A stretch of DNA of 64,000 bases from DATCLS01 sp036563805 (lineage in GTDB: Bacteria > Actinomycetota > Acidimicrobiia > Acidimicrobiales > VFJN01): positions 1 to 64,000 of the forward strand of contig DATCLS010000032.1 of assembly GCA_036563805.1 (NCBI GenBank), read 5' to 3'. A model generated the notes under the pieces. The model was not told the origin of the DNA, ran no database searches, and worked only from the letters and a program-made list of their open reading frames with translations. Shown one piece after another: positions 1-9,375 of the stretch. The first letter of the stretch is position 1. Each line of letters opens with the position of its first letter. The translations under genes and the position numbers were made by a program.

Positions 1-141
1 CACCGCCGTGTTCGACTACATCGAAGCTTTCTACAACCCCGAGCGCATCCAACGGCGCCTCGGCCACCACAGCCCCGCCACCTACGAGAACATCACCGCC
101 GTCGCTTGAAACCCCGTGTCCACCGAACCGGGGCAAGACCA
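1..141 (+). mobile_element. Right end of an IS3-family insertion sequence (partial)
   Basis: The window opens inside an IS3-family element. Frame 2 encodes the last 35 residues of an OrfB transposase, ending at a TGA at 107-109. The tail has the usual IS3 ending: an N-P-x-R-x-x-x-x-L-G-x-x-S-P-x-x-Y run. About 10 bases downstream lies TGTCCACCGAACCGGGGCAA, continuing to ..GACCA, which looks like a right terminal inverted repeat ending in CA (about 117-141). The left end is outside the window, so the boundary is inferred. Confidence 0.75.
2..109 (+). CDS. IS3-family transposase OrfB, C-terminal fragment (cut by window edge)
   Basis: These 35 codons are the C-terminal tail of an rve-type (DDE integrase core) transposase. 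The visible part includes FYNPERIQRRLGHHSP and YE, the conserved end of IS3/IS150-type OrfB proteins just after the catalytic Glu region. The catalytic triad lies upstream of the window, so activity cannot be judged. The gene ends a few bases before the probable terminal repeat of the element, as is normal for the family. Confidence 0.8.
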   Translation, partial: TAVFDYIEAFYNPERIQRRLGHHSPATYENITAVA

Positions 142-801
142 GCGCAGCGCTCGGACGACGAAGCCGTGCTCGCTTCGCTGTGCCGGTCCGTGATCCACAC
201 GCTCCAATCCCACGGGCGAGCCCGGGCCGCCACCCGACTGACCGAAAAGACCGCTGACAACCTGCGCCAGCAGCTCACCCCTACCTCGCAGCGCGGCGCG
301 TCCATCTACGGGACGCTCCTGTTGGCCGGTGCCATGGCCGCCGCCCGCGCCGGTGACCGCCGAGCCACCCACGACTACCTCGACGAAGCCGACGGTTACG
401 CCCGCCGAATCGGCCATGACGCCAACCACCTCTGGACGGCGTTCGGCCCCACCAACGTCGCCATCCACCGAGTCGCCACGTCGGTCGCGTTCGACGACAT
501 CGACGACGCCCACGACCACACGAGCGGCATAGACACCTCCCGCTTGCCCGTCGAACGGCGGGTCCGTTACGCCTTCGACCTGGCCCGAGTATCGGCCGCC
601 CGCCGCGAGATCGACCAAGCTGTCACCGGGATGCTGGCCGCCGAACGGCTCGCCCCCGAGCAAGTCCACCACCACGTCATGGGCCGCCAGATCGTCGCCG
701 ACCTCCGCCGGACAAGCGGCGGCAAGCATCACCCCGAACTCACCCGGCTCGCTGAGCGAATCCACGAAGGCGATGCCAGAACCGTAGGGTTGGCCCGATG
801 A
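142..801 (+). pseudogene. Actinobacterial HTH/TPR-type regulator, N-terminus removed by the IS
   Basis: The reading frame (about 220 residues) resembles the C-terminal TPR-like half of actinobacterial XRE-type regulators. Visible family features are a GDRRATHDYLDEAD helix, a WTAFGPTNVAIHR motif, SRLPVERRVR and LAPEQVHHH. The N-terminal helix-turn-helix and first helical repeats are absent: the frame starts exactly where the IS3 end stops. A TTG at 106, inside the IS, gives a formal 231-codon ORF, so a headless protein might still be made. The gene overlaps the NUDIX gene by ATGA, a pairing I recall as common in Actinobacteria. I call it a truncated regulator with fair confidence in the family. 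Confidence 0.6.
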
Positions 802-1298
802 CGAGCCCGCCCGAACCGGCCTTCGTTCGGCCACGCGTCGCCGCCGGTGTCCTCTTCCTCGACGAGACCGACCGGGTGCTGCTCGTCGTCCCCTCCTACA
901 AGGACTTCCTCGACCTCCCGGGCGGCTACGTCGAGCCCGGCGAGAGCCCCCGCGCCGCGGCCCAGCGCGAGGTCCGCGAGGAACTCGCCATCGAGCCACC
1001 CGTCGGGCGACTCCTGGTCGCCGACTGGCGGCACGACAGCGCCGACGGCCAAGGCGGCGAGAAGATCCTGTTCGTGTTCCAGGGCGGCAACCTCACACCC
1101 GCCCAGCTCGCCAACGTCACCGTCGACGGCGACGAAGTCGTCGGCTACCGCTTCCACGCCCTGACCGACCTCGACGCCGTCACCATCCCCCGGCTCGTCA
1201 CCCGCATCCACCACGCCGTCGCCGCCCACCACGACGGAACCACCCGCTACCTCGAAGACGGCCAGCCCGCCGACCCAGCGGTGGCTGCTGAGCGCTGA
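798..1298 (+). CDS. NUDIX hydrolase
   Basis: A 166-residue protein with a perfect Nudix box: G-x5-E-x7-R-E-V-x-E-E-L (GYVEPGE...REVREEL, around residues 46-66). The box binds Mg2+ and hydrolyses a nucleoside diphosphate linked to another group; the substrate cannot be read from the sequence. The ATG at 798 overlaps the stop of the preceding regulator remnant (ATGA), so the two formed a translationally coupled pair. It appears intact, with normal family length, although its upstream partner has been disrupted by the IS. Its expression now probably depends on read-through from the IS or on a cryptic internal promoter. Confidence 0.88.
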   Translation: MTSPPEPAFVRPRVAAGVLFLDETDRVLLVVPSYKDFLDLPGGYVEPGESPRAAAQREVREELAIEPPVGRLLVADWRHDSADGQGGEKILFVFQGGNLTPAQLANVTVDGDEVVGYRFHALTDLDAVTIPRLVTRIHHAVAAHHDGTTRYLEDGQPADPAVAAER

Positions 1299-1629
<331 letters not shown>

Positions 1630-2822
1630 CTAGTGCATCGGCCTTGCTGCGACCTTGGCATTGAGGACCTCGGCGACCCGGGCGTCGATCGTGTCTGCGG
1701 CCTCGATGACGGTGCACGTGACCTGCGCGTCGGGCTCGAGCCCGAGGCGGTGGGTCCGGTCGATCGACTGGAGCCAGGTTCCGGCGGCGTAGCCACGGTC
1801 GACGTGGACCTGGTCGGTGCATGTGCGGTGGAGAGACACGCCTTCGCCGAGGGTCTGGGGGGTTGCGACCAGTACCCAGCAGTCGGGTCGTTGCGGAAGC
1901 GGTCGATCTCGCGTATTCGATCCGATGGTGCGAATGGGTCATCGACGGAGGTGGCGCCGACGATGGTCGCTGGGTCGTGGTGGGAGAGCGCCTCGCCAAT
2001 AACTCGCACGTTGTCGACGAAGTTGGACCACACGAGGGTCTTGCGGCCCTCGGTGCGGTTGACGGCGACGATCAGGGCCTTGCCTGCCTCGGCGGCGGTC
2101 GCCTCCGGGTCGGTGACCCAGTCGCCGACAGCGTCGGCCATGGCGTCGTAGACGCGCCGGTGGAGCGGGTCGAGGGCGACGCGCTCGGCCCGAACGTCCA
2201 TCGGGGGCAGGCCCAGGTCGCGCTTGGTGGCCCGCACGAATGCCCGGTTGCGTAGGTGCGCGAGGCCCCCAGCGACGAGCCGATGACCGTGGCCCGGCCA
2301 CACGAGGTCGAAGATGGCAACGAGATCCGCCTTTCGGTTGGGCATGGGGGGTGCCGGTGAGCACCATCGACGCGTCGGCAGCGCGAGCGAGGTCGGCGGC
2401 GGCGCCCCGCTGAGACGCGGCGCCGGCCTTGGCACGGTGGGCTTCGTCGTAGAGGACGAGGACCTTCCGGTTTCGGGCCCACGCCCGGATCGCGGCGAGG
2501 GTCGTGGTGTCGGAAAGCCGCTCGTAGTTGACGACGACCTCGTCGCTGTTCGCGAGCCGGTCGGGGCGGATGCGGATGGTCGGGATGTGCCCGTCGGCGA
2601 AGCAGGCGTCGGCTTCTTCTTGCCACGCCTCGAAGCGCCGAGTGGGGCGACAACGATCATGCCGTGCACCTGTTCGGCGGCGCGCATGGCGGCCCAGACG
2701 GCGTAGGCGACAGCGGTCTTGCCGCTGCCCGGCACCGAGAAGTTGGCGCCGCCGCCGGCGGTAACGAGCCGGGCGACGGTGTCACGCTGGAAGGGTCGCA
2801 GCTGCGATCACAGCTCGCTCAC
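1630..2822 (-). pseudogene. SNF2/DEAH-type helicase pseudogene, four lesions
   Basis: Joining three minus-strand frames recovers a superfamily 2 helicase of about 397 residues. The GTG at 2822 has a GAGGGGG ribosome site. In order: a nonsense TGA at 2808-2810 (codon 5); LRPFQRDTVARL (Q-like motif); SVPGSGKTA (Walker A); a one-base loss near 2636; VLYDEAHRAKAG (DEAH box); LTGTP (motif III); one extra base in a G-run at 2346-2351; a central domain with RNRAFVRATKRDLGLP; a one-base loss near 1894; ATPQTLGEGVSLH; and QSIDRTHRLGL (motif VI). The net indels restore a length divisible by three. The protein is short for a chromosomal SNF2 enzyme and resembles phage or island helicases. Four independent lesions argue for real decay. 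Confidence 0.8.
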
Positions 2823-2979
2823 GGCGATCCCCCTCGGAGCTGGTGCATGCCACTTTCCTGGGCGAACGTGGGCTCCAACCCACGGAACCAGGGTGCAGGT
2901 GGTCGCTTGCGCATCAGCCAGACCATCCCGCCGCCCAGGGTCAGCCCGGCTATGCGGACGGTCCCCGCCGGGCGGCGGG

Positions 2980-3935
2980 TCAGCGGTAGTCGGCCGGGTC
3001 GACGTCGGCGCCGGACTCGGCCGCCGCGTCGTACCGCCAGACGTCGGGCTGCGAGCCGTCGAGGTCGGTGAAGCCGTAGGCGGCTGCCAGCTGGCCAACC
3101 GTGACCGACTGCTGGTTCCAGCGGGCCCGGTCGGGGTCGGCGGCCAGGGCGGCCACGCCGCGCCCGACGTAGCGGGGCGTCTCGGACACGGCGAAGCCTG
3201 CGGGCGCAGGGAACCGGGCTGCGCCGGGGACGAGGGTGTCGCGCCAGGTCTCCTCGGTGACGCCGTAGGCGTCCAGCATCATCTCCGACCGCAGCCACCC
3301 GGGCGTGACGGCCACCGCGGTGCCGCCCCGGGCGGCCAGCTCGTGGCCCTGCGAGAACGCCCGTCGGGCCACCGCCACCTTGGCCAGGTCGTAGAACACC
3401 GAGATGCGGTAGGTGGCGGCGTTGTAGGCGGCGGTGCCGTCGGTGACCTCGACCAGCAGGCCGCCGGGCCGGTCGACGACCAGCGGCAGCAGGTGGTGGG
3501 ACGTGACCAGGTGCGTCTCGACGGCCAGCCGCAGGAGGCGCAGGCCTTTGTCGAGGTCGAGCTCCCAGATGGGCGTGTTCCACTCGGGCGGCCCGCCCTT
3601 CAGCTCCTCGCCGCCCCAGATGTCGTTGACCAGGACGTCGACGTGGCCGTGGTCGGTGCCGACACGCTCGGCCAGGGCGGCCACCTGGTCGGGGTCGAGG
3701 TGGTCGACCGCCTCGGCGACGCCGACGCGCCGAGGCTGGTGACCAGCTCGGCCGTCTCCTCGATGGTCTCGGGCCGGTCGTAGTCGGACCGGGTCGGCCC
3801 ACCGGACCGGGTGCTGCGGCCCGTGCACACGACGGTGGCGCCGGCCTCGCCCAGGGCGGCGGCGATGCCGCGCCCGGCGCCCCGGGTGGCGCCGGCCACG
3901 ACCGCCACTCGCCCGCGCAGTGCGCCGGGGTCCAG
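2980..3935 (-). pseudogene. Short-chain dehydrogenase/reductase, frameshifted
   Basis: Two overlapping frames make one SDR of about 318 residues. The N-terminal frame has the Rossmann motif VVAGATRGAGRGIA (TGxxxGxG type) and a GRSTRSGG nucleotide-binding stretch. The C-terminal frame has NDIWGG and the catalytic YxxxK (FYDLAK). A single missing base near 3731 (plus-strand context gccgacgcgccgagg) separates the halves. No ATG or GTG lies in a sensible place in the N-terminal frame; a CTG at 3933-3935 is the best candidate, so the start may also be damaged. It is the last gene of the MMPL-echA-SDR run. One lesion could be a sequence error, so the gene may be intact in the organism. Confidence 0.7.
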
Positions 3936-3985
3936 GGCCCAAGCTATGACCGGCAGCCTGCCACACCCCCGGGCATCCCCGGGCG

Positions 3986-4819
3986 TCAGGCCGTCGGCGG
4001 CGCCTTCTGGGCGGGGTCGTCGAGGTAGACGGGGGTGCGGCCGTCCTTGCGGGCCCGGATCATCTCCTCGAAGTTGCCGGTCAGGTTGCGCACGTAGAGC
4101 TGGGCCACGCCCTCGTGGTGCATGTGGCTGGTCAGGCTCGAGGCGTCGAGGCTGCTCCACAGCAGCCGCTTGGTCATCTCGACGCCGACCCGGCTCCAGC
4201 CGATGATCCGCTCGGCGATGCCGTAGCAGGTGTCGAGCAGGGCGTCGCCCGGCACGACCTGGGAGACGAGGCCGATGCGGTCGGCCTCGGCGGCGTCGAC
4301 GTCCCGGCCGGTCAGCATGATCTCGAACGCCCGCGACGAACCGATGGCCCGGGGCAGCAGGTAGCTGAGGCCCAGCTCGGTCGATGTCAGGCCGTTGTTG
4401 ATGCCCGCCGCCCGGAAGTAGGCGTCCTCGGACGCCACCCGGACGTCGAACGCCAGCGCCAGGCAGAAGCCCCCGCCGATGGCGGCGCCGTTGATGGCGC
4501 CGACCACCGGCTGGTGCATCTTCCGCAGCGTCAGGATCACGTCGTCGAGCAGCTCCATGGCCCGCAGAGAGATCCCCGGCAGGGTGAGCCCGTCGATGTT
4601 GGGGACCCGGCCCGAGTCGGTCAGGTCGGCACCGGAGCAGAAGCCGTGCCCGGCGCCGGTCACGACCACCACCCGGGTGTCGTTGTCGTGGCTGACGTCT
4701 TCGAGGGCCTCGCGGAACGGGATCATCACGTCGAAGGCCATGGCGTTCATCCGCTCCGGCCGGTTCAGCGTGACCAGGGTGACGTGCGGGCGGGGCTTCT
4801 CGACCGTGACGAACGACAT
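3986..4819 (-). CDS. Enoyl-CoA hydratase/isomerase (crotonase family)
   Basis: A 277-residue crotonase-fold protein acting on acyl-CoA thioesters. It has both oxyanion-hole segments: GAGHGFCSGADL (about residues 59-70) and INGAAIGGGF (about 112-121). The SSRAFEIMLTG region has the Glu expected for the second catalytic acid. By eye, the first catalytic Glu (PEI motif of rat mitochondrial hydratase) falls on Ile/Asn in GINNGL, so it may be an isomerase or a specialised hydratase. The start is ATG at 4817-4819, three bases after the upstream MMPL stop. The gene is followed by the frameshifted SDR, suggesting a small lipid-related operon. Confidence 0.88.
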   Translation of the reverse strand: MSFVTVEKPRPHVTLVTLNRPERMNAMAFDVMIPFREALEDVSHDNDTRVVVVTGAGHGFCSGADLTDSGRVPNIDGLTLPGISLRAMELLDDVILTLRKMHQPVVGAINGAAIGGGFCLALAFDVRVASEDAYFRAAGINNGLTSTELGLSYLLPRAIGSSRAFEIMLTGRDVDAAEADRIGLVSQVVPGDALLDTCYGIAERIIGWSRVGVEMTKRLLWSSLDASSLTSHMHHEGVAQLYVRNLTGNFEEMIRARKDGRTPVYLDDPAQKAPPTA

Positions 4820-4822
4820 CTC

Positions 4823-7120
4823 TCAGACGCTAGTCCCGGAAATGGATTCGGGTTCCAGTTCTTCGCCGGCCCCGGCCCCGGCTTCGGCGCCCGCTTGGGC
4901 GTCCGCCCCGCCGGCCGCCGCCGGCTCCTCGTGGAACCCCCACCGCTGCTGCAGCCGCTGGAGGCGGCGGGGCGCCCACCAGTTGGCCTCGCCGGCCAGG
5001 CGCATGAACGCGGGCACCAGCAGGCCCCGGATCACGGTGGCGTCCATGACGATGGCCAGCGCCAGGCCGATGCCCATGAGCTTCATGAAGCTCATGCCGG
5101 CCGTCCCGAAGGCGGCGAAGCTGATGGCCAGCACCAGGGCCGCCGCCGTGATCAGCCGCCCGGTCTTCTCCAGGCCGGTCGCCACCGAGTGGGCGTTGTC
5201 GCCGGTGCGGTCGTGCTCCTCCTTGATGCGGGACAGCAGGAAGACCTCGTAGTCCATCGACAGCCCGAAGGCGATGCAGAACATGAGGACCGGCATGGCC
5301 ACGTCGAGCTGGCCGGTGGCGGTGAAGTCGAGGACGCCGGACAGGTGGCCGTCCTGGAAGATCCAGACCATGGCGCCGAACGTGGCGGTCAGCGACAGCA
5401 GGTTGAGCACGATCGCCTTGACCGGGACGAGGACGCTTCCGAACACGGCGAACAGCAGCACGACCGTGGCCACGCCGACGATGGCCAAGGCCAGCGGCAG
5501 GCGGTCGGCGATGGCGGCCTTCGTGTCGACCAGCTCGGCGGCGCTGCCCTCGACGCCGAACGTGAACGGGGCGTCGAGCGCCCGGATGTCGTGGACCAGG
5601 TCCTCGCCCTCGGCGGAGCGAGGGACGACCGAGGGCACGACGGTGACCCACGACCCGGCCTCAGCCGTCTGCACGGTCACCTCCGCCACGCCGTCGAGCG
5701 CCCGGAGGTCGTCGGCGAAGGCGGCCACGGCGTCGGCGTCGGCGCCCTCGGCGTCCACGCCGGGCAGGGCGACGGCGAACGCCTCGCTCTGGTTGCCGGC
5801 GAAGTCGGTGGCCAGCGTCTCCGCCACCTGGCGGGCCCGGTTGGACTCGGGCAGCGACTGGTACGACGGCAGGCCGGGGTTGATCCCGAGGAACGGCGTG
5901 CCCAGCACCACGAGCAGGGCCACCACCGCGGTCGCCACCGGCACGGGCCGGCGCATGACGACGGTGGCCAGCCGGTGCCAGAAGCCGGTGCCGGTCTCGC
6001 CGGCGGGCGCCGGGCGGCGGAAGCGGCGGGGCAACAGCCGCCGCACGGAGCCGGCGTTGACCCGGGTCCCGAGCGTGGCCAGCAGGGCGGGCAGGCTGAG
6101 CAGGGCGCCGGCCGCGGCCACGAGCACGACGGCGATGCCGGCGTAGGCGAACGACCGCAAGAAGTAGAGCGGGAAGACGAGCAGGGCCGACAGCGAGGCG
6201 GCCACGGTCAGGGCCGAGAAGGCGACCGTGCGCCCGGCGGTCTCGACCGTGCGGACCACGGCGGCGTCGGTCGACCGCCCGGCCGCCAGCTCCTCGCGGA
6301 ACCGGGTCACGACGAACAGCGAGTAGTCGATGGCCAGGCCGAGGCCGAGGGCGGTCGTCAGGTTGATGGAGTAGAGCGAGACATCGGTGACCTGGCCGAT
6401 GACGAACAGCGCCAGGAACGTGCCGGTGACCGACACGACGGCCACGGCCAGCGGCAGCGAGGCGGCGACCACCCCACCGAACACGACGATCAGCAGCAGG
6501 AGCGTGGCCGGGATGGCCAGGCTCTCGGCCCGGCCCAGGTCTTCCCCCAGCTGCTCGCCGATGGCGAGGTCGATGACCTCGCCGCCGCCGACGCCGACGG
6601 TCAGGGGGCCACGGGCGCCGCTGTAGGCGTCCTCGATGTCGGCCACGGTCTCCTCGACCTCGTCGTCGCTCCCCTCGAGGTCGACCACGACAAGCGCCGA
6701 GCGACCGTCGGTGGACCGCAGTCCCTCGGCCCGCCCCGTCGTCCAGTACGAGAGGACCGTGGCGACATGGGGCTCGGACTCCAGCTCCCGCACCAGCTCG
6801 GTGCCGGCCTCGGCCACCGCCGGGTCGTCGAGGAGGACCTCCTCGCCGTCGTTGTCGCCGCCGGCGTCGCCGCCCTCGCCGGCACGATCTTCGCCGCCAG
6901 CCTCGGCCACCAGCACGAGCTCGGGCTCGCTGGCGCCCAGCTCCTCCTCCAGGAACCGGCCGGCGCGGTACGACTCGGAGGCCGGGTCGTCGAAGCCGGC
7001 GTCGTCGAGCAGGCCGAACGCGCCGGCGCCGCCGGCCCCGGCGGCCAGCACGAACAGGACGGTCAGCGACAGCACCAGGCGGCGCCGGCGGACCGCGAGA
7101 TGTCCGAGACGGGTGAACAT
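4823..7120 (-). CDS. MMPL/RND-family membrane transporter
   Basis: A 765-residue inner-membrane protein of the MMPL family, which exports lipids or hydrophobic compounds using the proton gradient. It has two similar halves: a first TM helix (residues about 13-35), an acidic Glu/Asp-rich extracellular loop, then five-helix bundles. The RND-like charged motifs are AIDYSLFVVTRFREE in the first half and SMDYEVFLLSRIKEE in the second, carrying the membrane Asp-Tyr pair. ATG at 7118-7120 was chosen over the longer upstream frame because GGAGGAG precedes it at good spacing and the TM region starts there. It is transcribed away from the sensor kinase gene and sits directly upstream of echA. Confidence 0.92.
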   Translation of the reverse strand: MFTRLGHLAVRRRRLVLSLTVLFVLAAGAGGAGAFGLLDDAGFDDPASESYRAGRFLEEELGASEPELVLVAEAGGEDRAGEGGDAGGDNDGEEVLLDDPAVAEAGTELVRELESEPHVATVLSYWTTGRAEGLRSTDGRSALVVVDLEGSDDEVEETVADIEDAYSGARGPLTVGVGGGEVIDLAIGEQLGEDLGRAESLAIPATLLLLIVVFGGVVAASLPLAVAVVSVTGTFLALFVIGQVTDVSLYSINLTTALGLGLAIDYSLFVVTRFREELAAGRSTDAAVVRTVETAGRTVAFSALTVAASLSALLVFPLYFLRSFAYAGIAVVLVAAAGALLSLPALLATLGTRVNAGSVRRLLPRRFRRPAPAGETGTGFWHRLATVVMRRPVPVATAVVALLVVLGTPFLGINPGLPSYQSLPESNRARQVAETLATDFAGNQSEAFAVALPGVDAEGADADAVAAFADDLRALDGVAEVTVQTAEAGSWVTVVPSVVPRSAEGEDLVHDIRALDAPFTFGVEGSAAELVDTKAAIADRLPLALAIVGVATVVLLFAVFGSVLVPVKAIVLNLLSLTATFGAMVWIFQDGHLSGVLDFTATGQLDVAMPVLMFCIAFGLSMDYEVFLLSRIKEEHDRTGDNAHSVATGLEKTGRLITAAALVLAISFAAFGTAGMSFMKLMGIGLALAIVMDATVIRGLLVPAFMRLAGEANWWAPRRLQRLQQRWGFHEEPAAAGGADAQAGAEAGAGAGEELEPESISGTSV

Positions 7121-7298
7121 GACTCCTCCAGCCAGGTCGGTCGGGCGGCTTTCCCCGGCCGCCATCGTCCGGCGGGGGAGGGGGCGCGAACATCGGCCGA
7201 CAGGCCGAATCCGGGCCCGACCGCGGGCCGCCGCACCCCGTACCGCAGGACGGGTCGCGCCCGTACGGAGGAACGGTGTCGGCGGTCCGGGGCCGTCG

Positions 7299-7304
7299 TA
7301 CGCT
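7299..7304 (+). promoter_or_regulatory. -10-like TACGCT; possibly leaderless start of the kinase mRNA
   Basis: TACGCT lies 6 bases before the GTG at 7311 and no ribosome site is present. This is the usual geometry of a leaderless actinobacterial transcript. The -35 region is weak. The same hexamer occurs 7 bases before the MarR gene GTG. Confidence 0.4.
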
Positions 7305-7310
7305 CGCCCC

Positions 7311-8588
7311 GTGACGATGGACGGGAGAACGCTGCGCTCGTGGGGCGGGACGTTCGCCCTCGGCCTGGCGTTCCCCGCCGGCGCCCTGGTGATGGCCGTG
7401 CTCGTGTTCGCCACCGAGCCGCTGTCGCTCGGCCTCGGCCTGGGCCTGCTCGCCACGCTGGTGCCGTGGGCGCTGGTGGCCGGCGACGTGCGGGTGGGGC
7501 CATGGGTCATGCTGGCCGTCGCCGTCGGCGTCCCCGCGGTGCTCGTCGTCGTCGAAGAGGCGCCGGGCGTCACGTTCCTGGCGTTGCTCGGCGTCGGGTG
7601 GCTGGCGGCCACCGGCGAGTCCCGGGCCGCCGAGCTGATCGCGGTGGTGGTGGTCGTGGTCGCGCTGCCGGTGCTGATCCCGTTCACCACCGGGGAGAGC
7701 TGGAGCGAGGAGCGGGAGGCGCTCGTCTACTTCGGCACCGGCGGGCTCATCACCTGGGGGTTCGGGACGATCCTCCGGCGGGAGCGGCGGCTCGTCGCCG
7801 CCCTGCAGGACGCCCGGGAGCGCCTGGAGGCGGCGGCCGCCGCGCAGGAGCGGCAGCGCATCGCCCGCGAGATCCACGACGTCGTCGGCCACAGCCTCAC
7901 CGTCATGCTGCTCAACGTGGGCGGCGCCCGGCGCGTCCTGGCGGCCGACCCCGAGGCGGCCGGCGAGGCTCTCGACCGGGCCGAGCGGGTGGGGCGCGAG
8001 AGTCTGCAGAGTGTGCGGTCCGTCGTCGGCCTGCTGCGCGACCCGGGCGAGACCGGCACCGAAGCGCCCCGGCCCGGCGCCGCCGACATCCCCGACCTGG
8101 TGGCCACCGCCCGCGAGGCGGGGATGGCGGTGCGGGCCGAGGTGGCGGGCGACCTCGCCGGCGTCGACCCCTACGCCGGCCTGGCCGCCTTCCGGCTGGT
8201 CCAGGAGGCGCTCAGCAACGTCGAGCACCACGCCCCCGACGCCGAGGTGGCGGTCCGCGTCGAGCGGGCCGGCGACCGGCTGGCGGTGGCGGTGCGCAAC
8301 GGGCCGCCGCCGGCGGGGGCGGTGCCGGCGGGAGGGTCCTCGGGGGAGTCGTCCGGAACGACGTCGCGCCCACCGTCGGGGGCGGCGCCCCGGTCTCCGG
8401 GGTCGCCCTCGGCGGCCCCGGCCACCGGCAACGGCGCCGCGGGGGGCCGGCGGGGGACCGGCCTCGACGGGATGCGGCAGCGGGTCGCCGCCCTCGGGGG
8501 CACGCTGGCGGCCGGGCCCGACGGCGACGGCTGGTCGGTCACCGCCACCATCCCGCTGCGACGGGACGGGGTGGGGGCCGAGCGGTGA
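7311..8588 (+). CDS. Membrane sensor histidine kinase (NarL/DesK type, HisKA_3)
   Basis: A 425-residue kinase. Several hydrophobic segments (residues about 10-150) form the membrane sensor. They are followed by a coiled-coil dimerisation helix with the phospho-acceptor His in REIHDVVGHSL (around residue 189). The HATPase domain has the N-box LVQEALSNVEHHA and a G-box GTGLDGM. Between these boxes sits an insertion of roughly 45 Gly/Ser/Pro/Ala-rich residues, unusual for the domain. GTG at 7311 is chosen (ATG at 7317 is in frame) because of the -10-like box just upstream. The response regulator follows after 76 bases and is its likely partner. The signal is unknown; the divergent MMPL exporter is a possible target. 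Confidence 0.9.
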   Translation: MTMDGRTLRSWGGTFALGLAFPAGALVMAVLVFATEPLSLGLGLGLLATLVPWALVAGDVRVGPWVMLAVAVGVPAVLVVVEEAPGVTFLALLGVGWLAATGESRAAELIAVVVVVVALPVLIPFTTGESWSEEREALVYFGTGGLITWGFGTILRRERRLVAALQDARERLEAAAAAQERQRIAREIHDVVGHSLTVMLLNVGGARRVLAADPEAAGEALDRAERVGRESLQSVRSVVGLLRDPGETGTEAPRPGAADIPDLVATAREAGMAVRAEVAGDLAGVDPYAGLAAFRLVQEALSNVEHHAPDAEVAVRVERAGDRLAVAVRNGPPPAGAVPAGGSSGESSGTTSRPPSGAAPRSPGSPSAAPATGNGAAGGRRGTGLDGMRQRVAALGGTLAAGPDGDGWSVTATIPLRRDGVGAER

Positions 8589-8664
8589 GCGTCGTGGCGC
8601 GTGCCCTACGGTGGGGCCCGCCGGGGCGGCCCGAGGCACGCGAGCTCGAGGAGGACACCCGGGC

Positions 8665-9375
8665 GTGATCCGCTTGCTGCTGGTGGACGACCAGGAGATG
8701 GTCCGGGCCGGCCTGCGCCTGATCCTCTCGGCCGAGGACGACCTCGAGGTCGTCGGCGAGGCCGGAGAAGGGCGGGCCGGCGTCGCGGCGGCCCGGGAGC
8801 TGGCCCCCGATGTCGTGCTCATGGACGTGCGCATGCCGGTCCTCGACGGCATCGAGGCCACGCGCCAGCTGGCCGGCGTCTCCGGCCCAGCCGGCGGCGG
8901 ATCCGGTGACGCATCGAACGGCGGTCCGGACGGCGCCGGGGGCGGCCCGCCGGTCCTGGCCCTCACCACGTTCGAGGACGACGAGGTCCTGTGGGGGATG
9001 ATCGAGGCCGGGGCCGCCGGGTTCGTGCTCAAGGACGCCCCGACCGACGACCTGGTCGCCGCCGTGCGGGTCACGGCCCGGGGCGGCTCGTGGCTCGACC
9101 CGCGGGTGGCCGACCGGGTCATGCAGGTGCTCCGGCGGCGGCCCGCCGCCGAGACCGTGCCGTCCGTCGACCCGCTCACCGACCGTGAGCTCGAGGTGCT
9201 GCGCCTGGTGGCGACCGGGGCCACCAACGCCGAGATCGCCGAGCAGCTCTACCTGAGCGAGCGCACGGTCAAGGGCCATGTCTCGGCGATCTTCATGAAG
9301 CTGGGCGTGCGCGACCGCGCCGCCGCCATCATCCGGGCGTACGACGCCGGCCTCGTCGTTCCCCGTTCGCGCTGA
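8665..9375 (+). CDS. LuxR/NarL-family response regulator
   Basis: A 236-residue DNA-binding response regulator. The N-terminal receiver has LLVDDQEMVR (acidic pocket), the phospho-accepting Asp in VVLMDVRMPVLDG and a Lys in FVLKDAP. The C-terminal LuxR helix-turn-helix has LTDRELEVLRLVATG and LSERTVKGHVSAIFMKL. Between the third helix and fourth strand of the receiver, a Gly/Ser/Asp-rich stretch of about 20-25 residues is inserted (residues about 72-95), which standard NarL receivers lack. GTG at 8665 follows GAGGAGGAC. Its 3' end overlaps the convergent monooxygenase-like gene by 47 bases. Confidence 0.92.
   Translation: MIRLLLVDDQEMVRAGLRLILSAEDDLEVVGEAGEGRAGVAAARELAPDVVLMDVRMPVLDGIEATRQLAGVSGPAGGGSGDASNGGPDGAGGGPPVLALTTFEDDEVLWGMIEAGAAGFVLKDAPTDDLVAAVRVTARGGSWLDPRVADRVMQVLRRRPAAETVPSVDPLTDRELEVLRLVATGATNAEIAEQLYLSERTVKGHVSAIFMKLGVRDRAAAIIRAYDAGLVVPRSR

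Noticed and set aside
4115..8668. Very long plus-strand ORF of 1517 codons
   Set aside because: It is a shadow frame opposite the crotonase and MMPL genes and through the kinase; it has no family resemblance, and GC-rich DNA gives such open frames.
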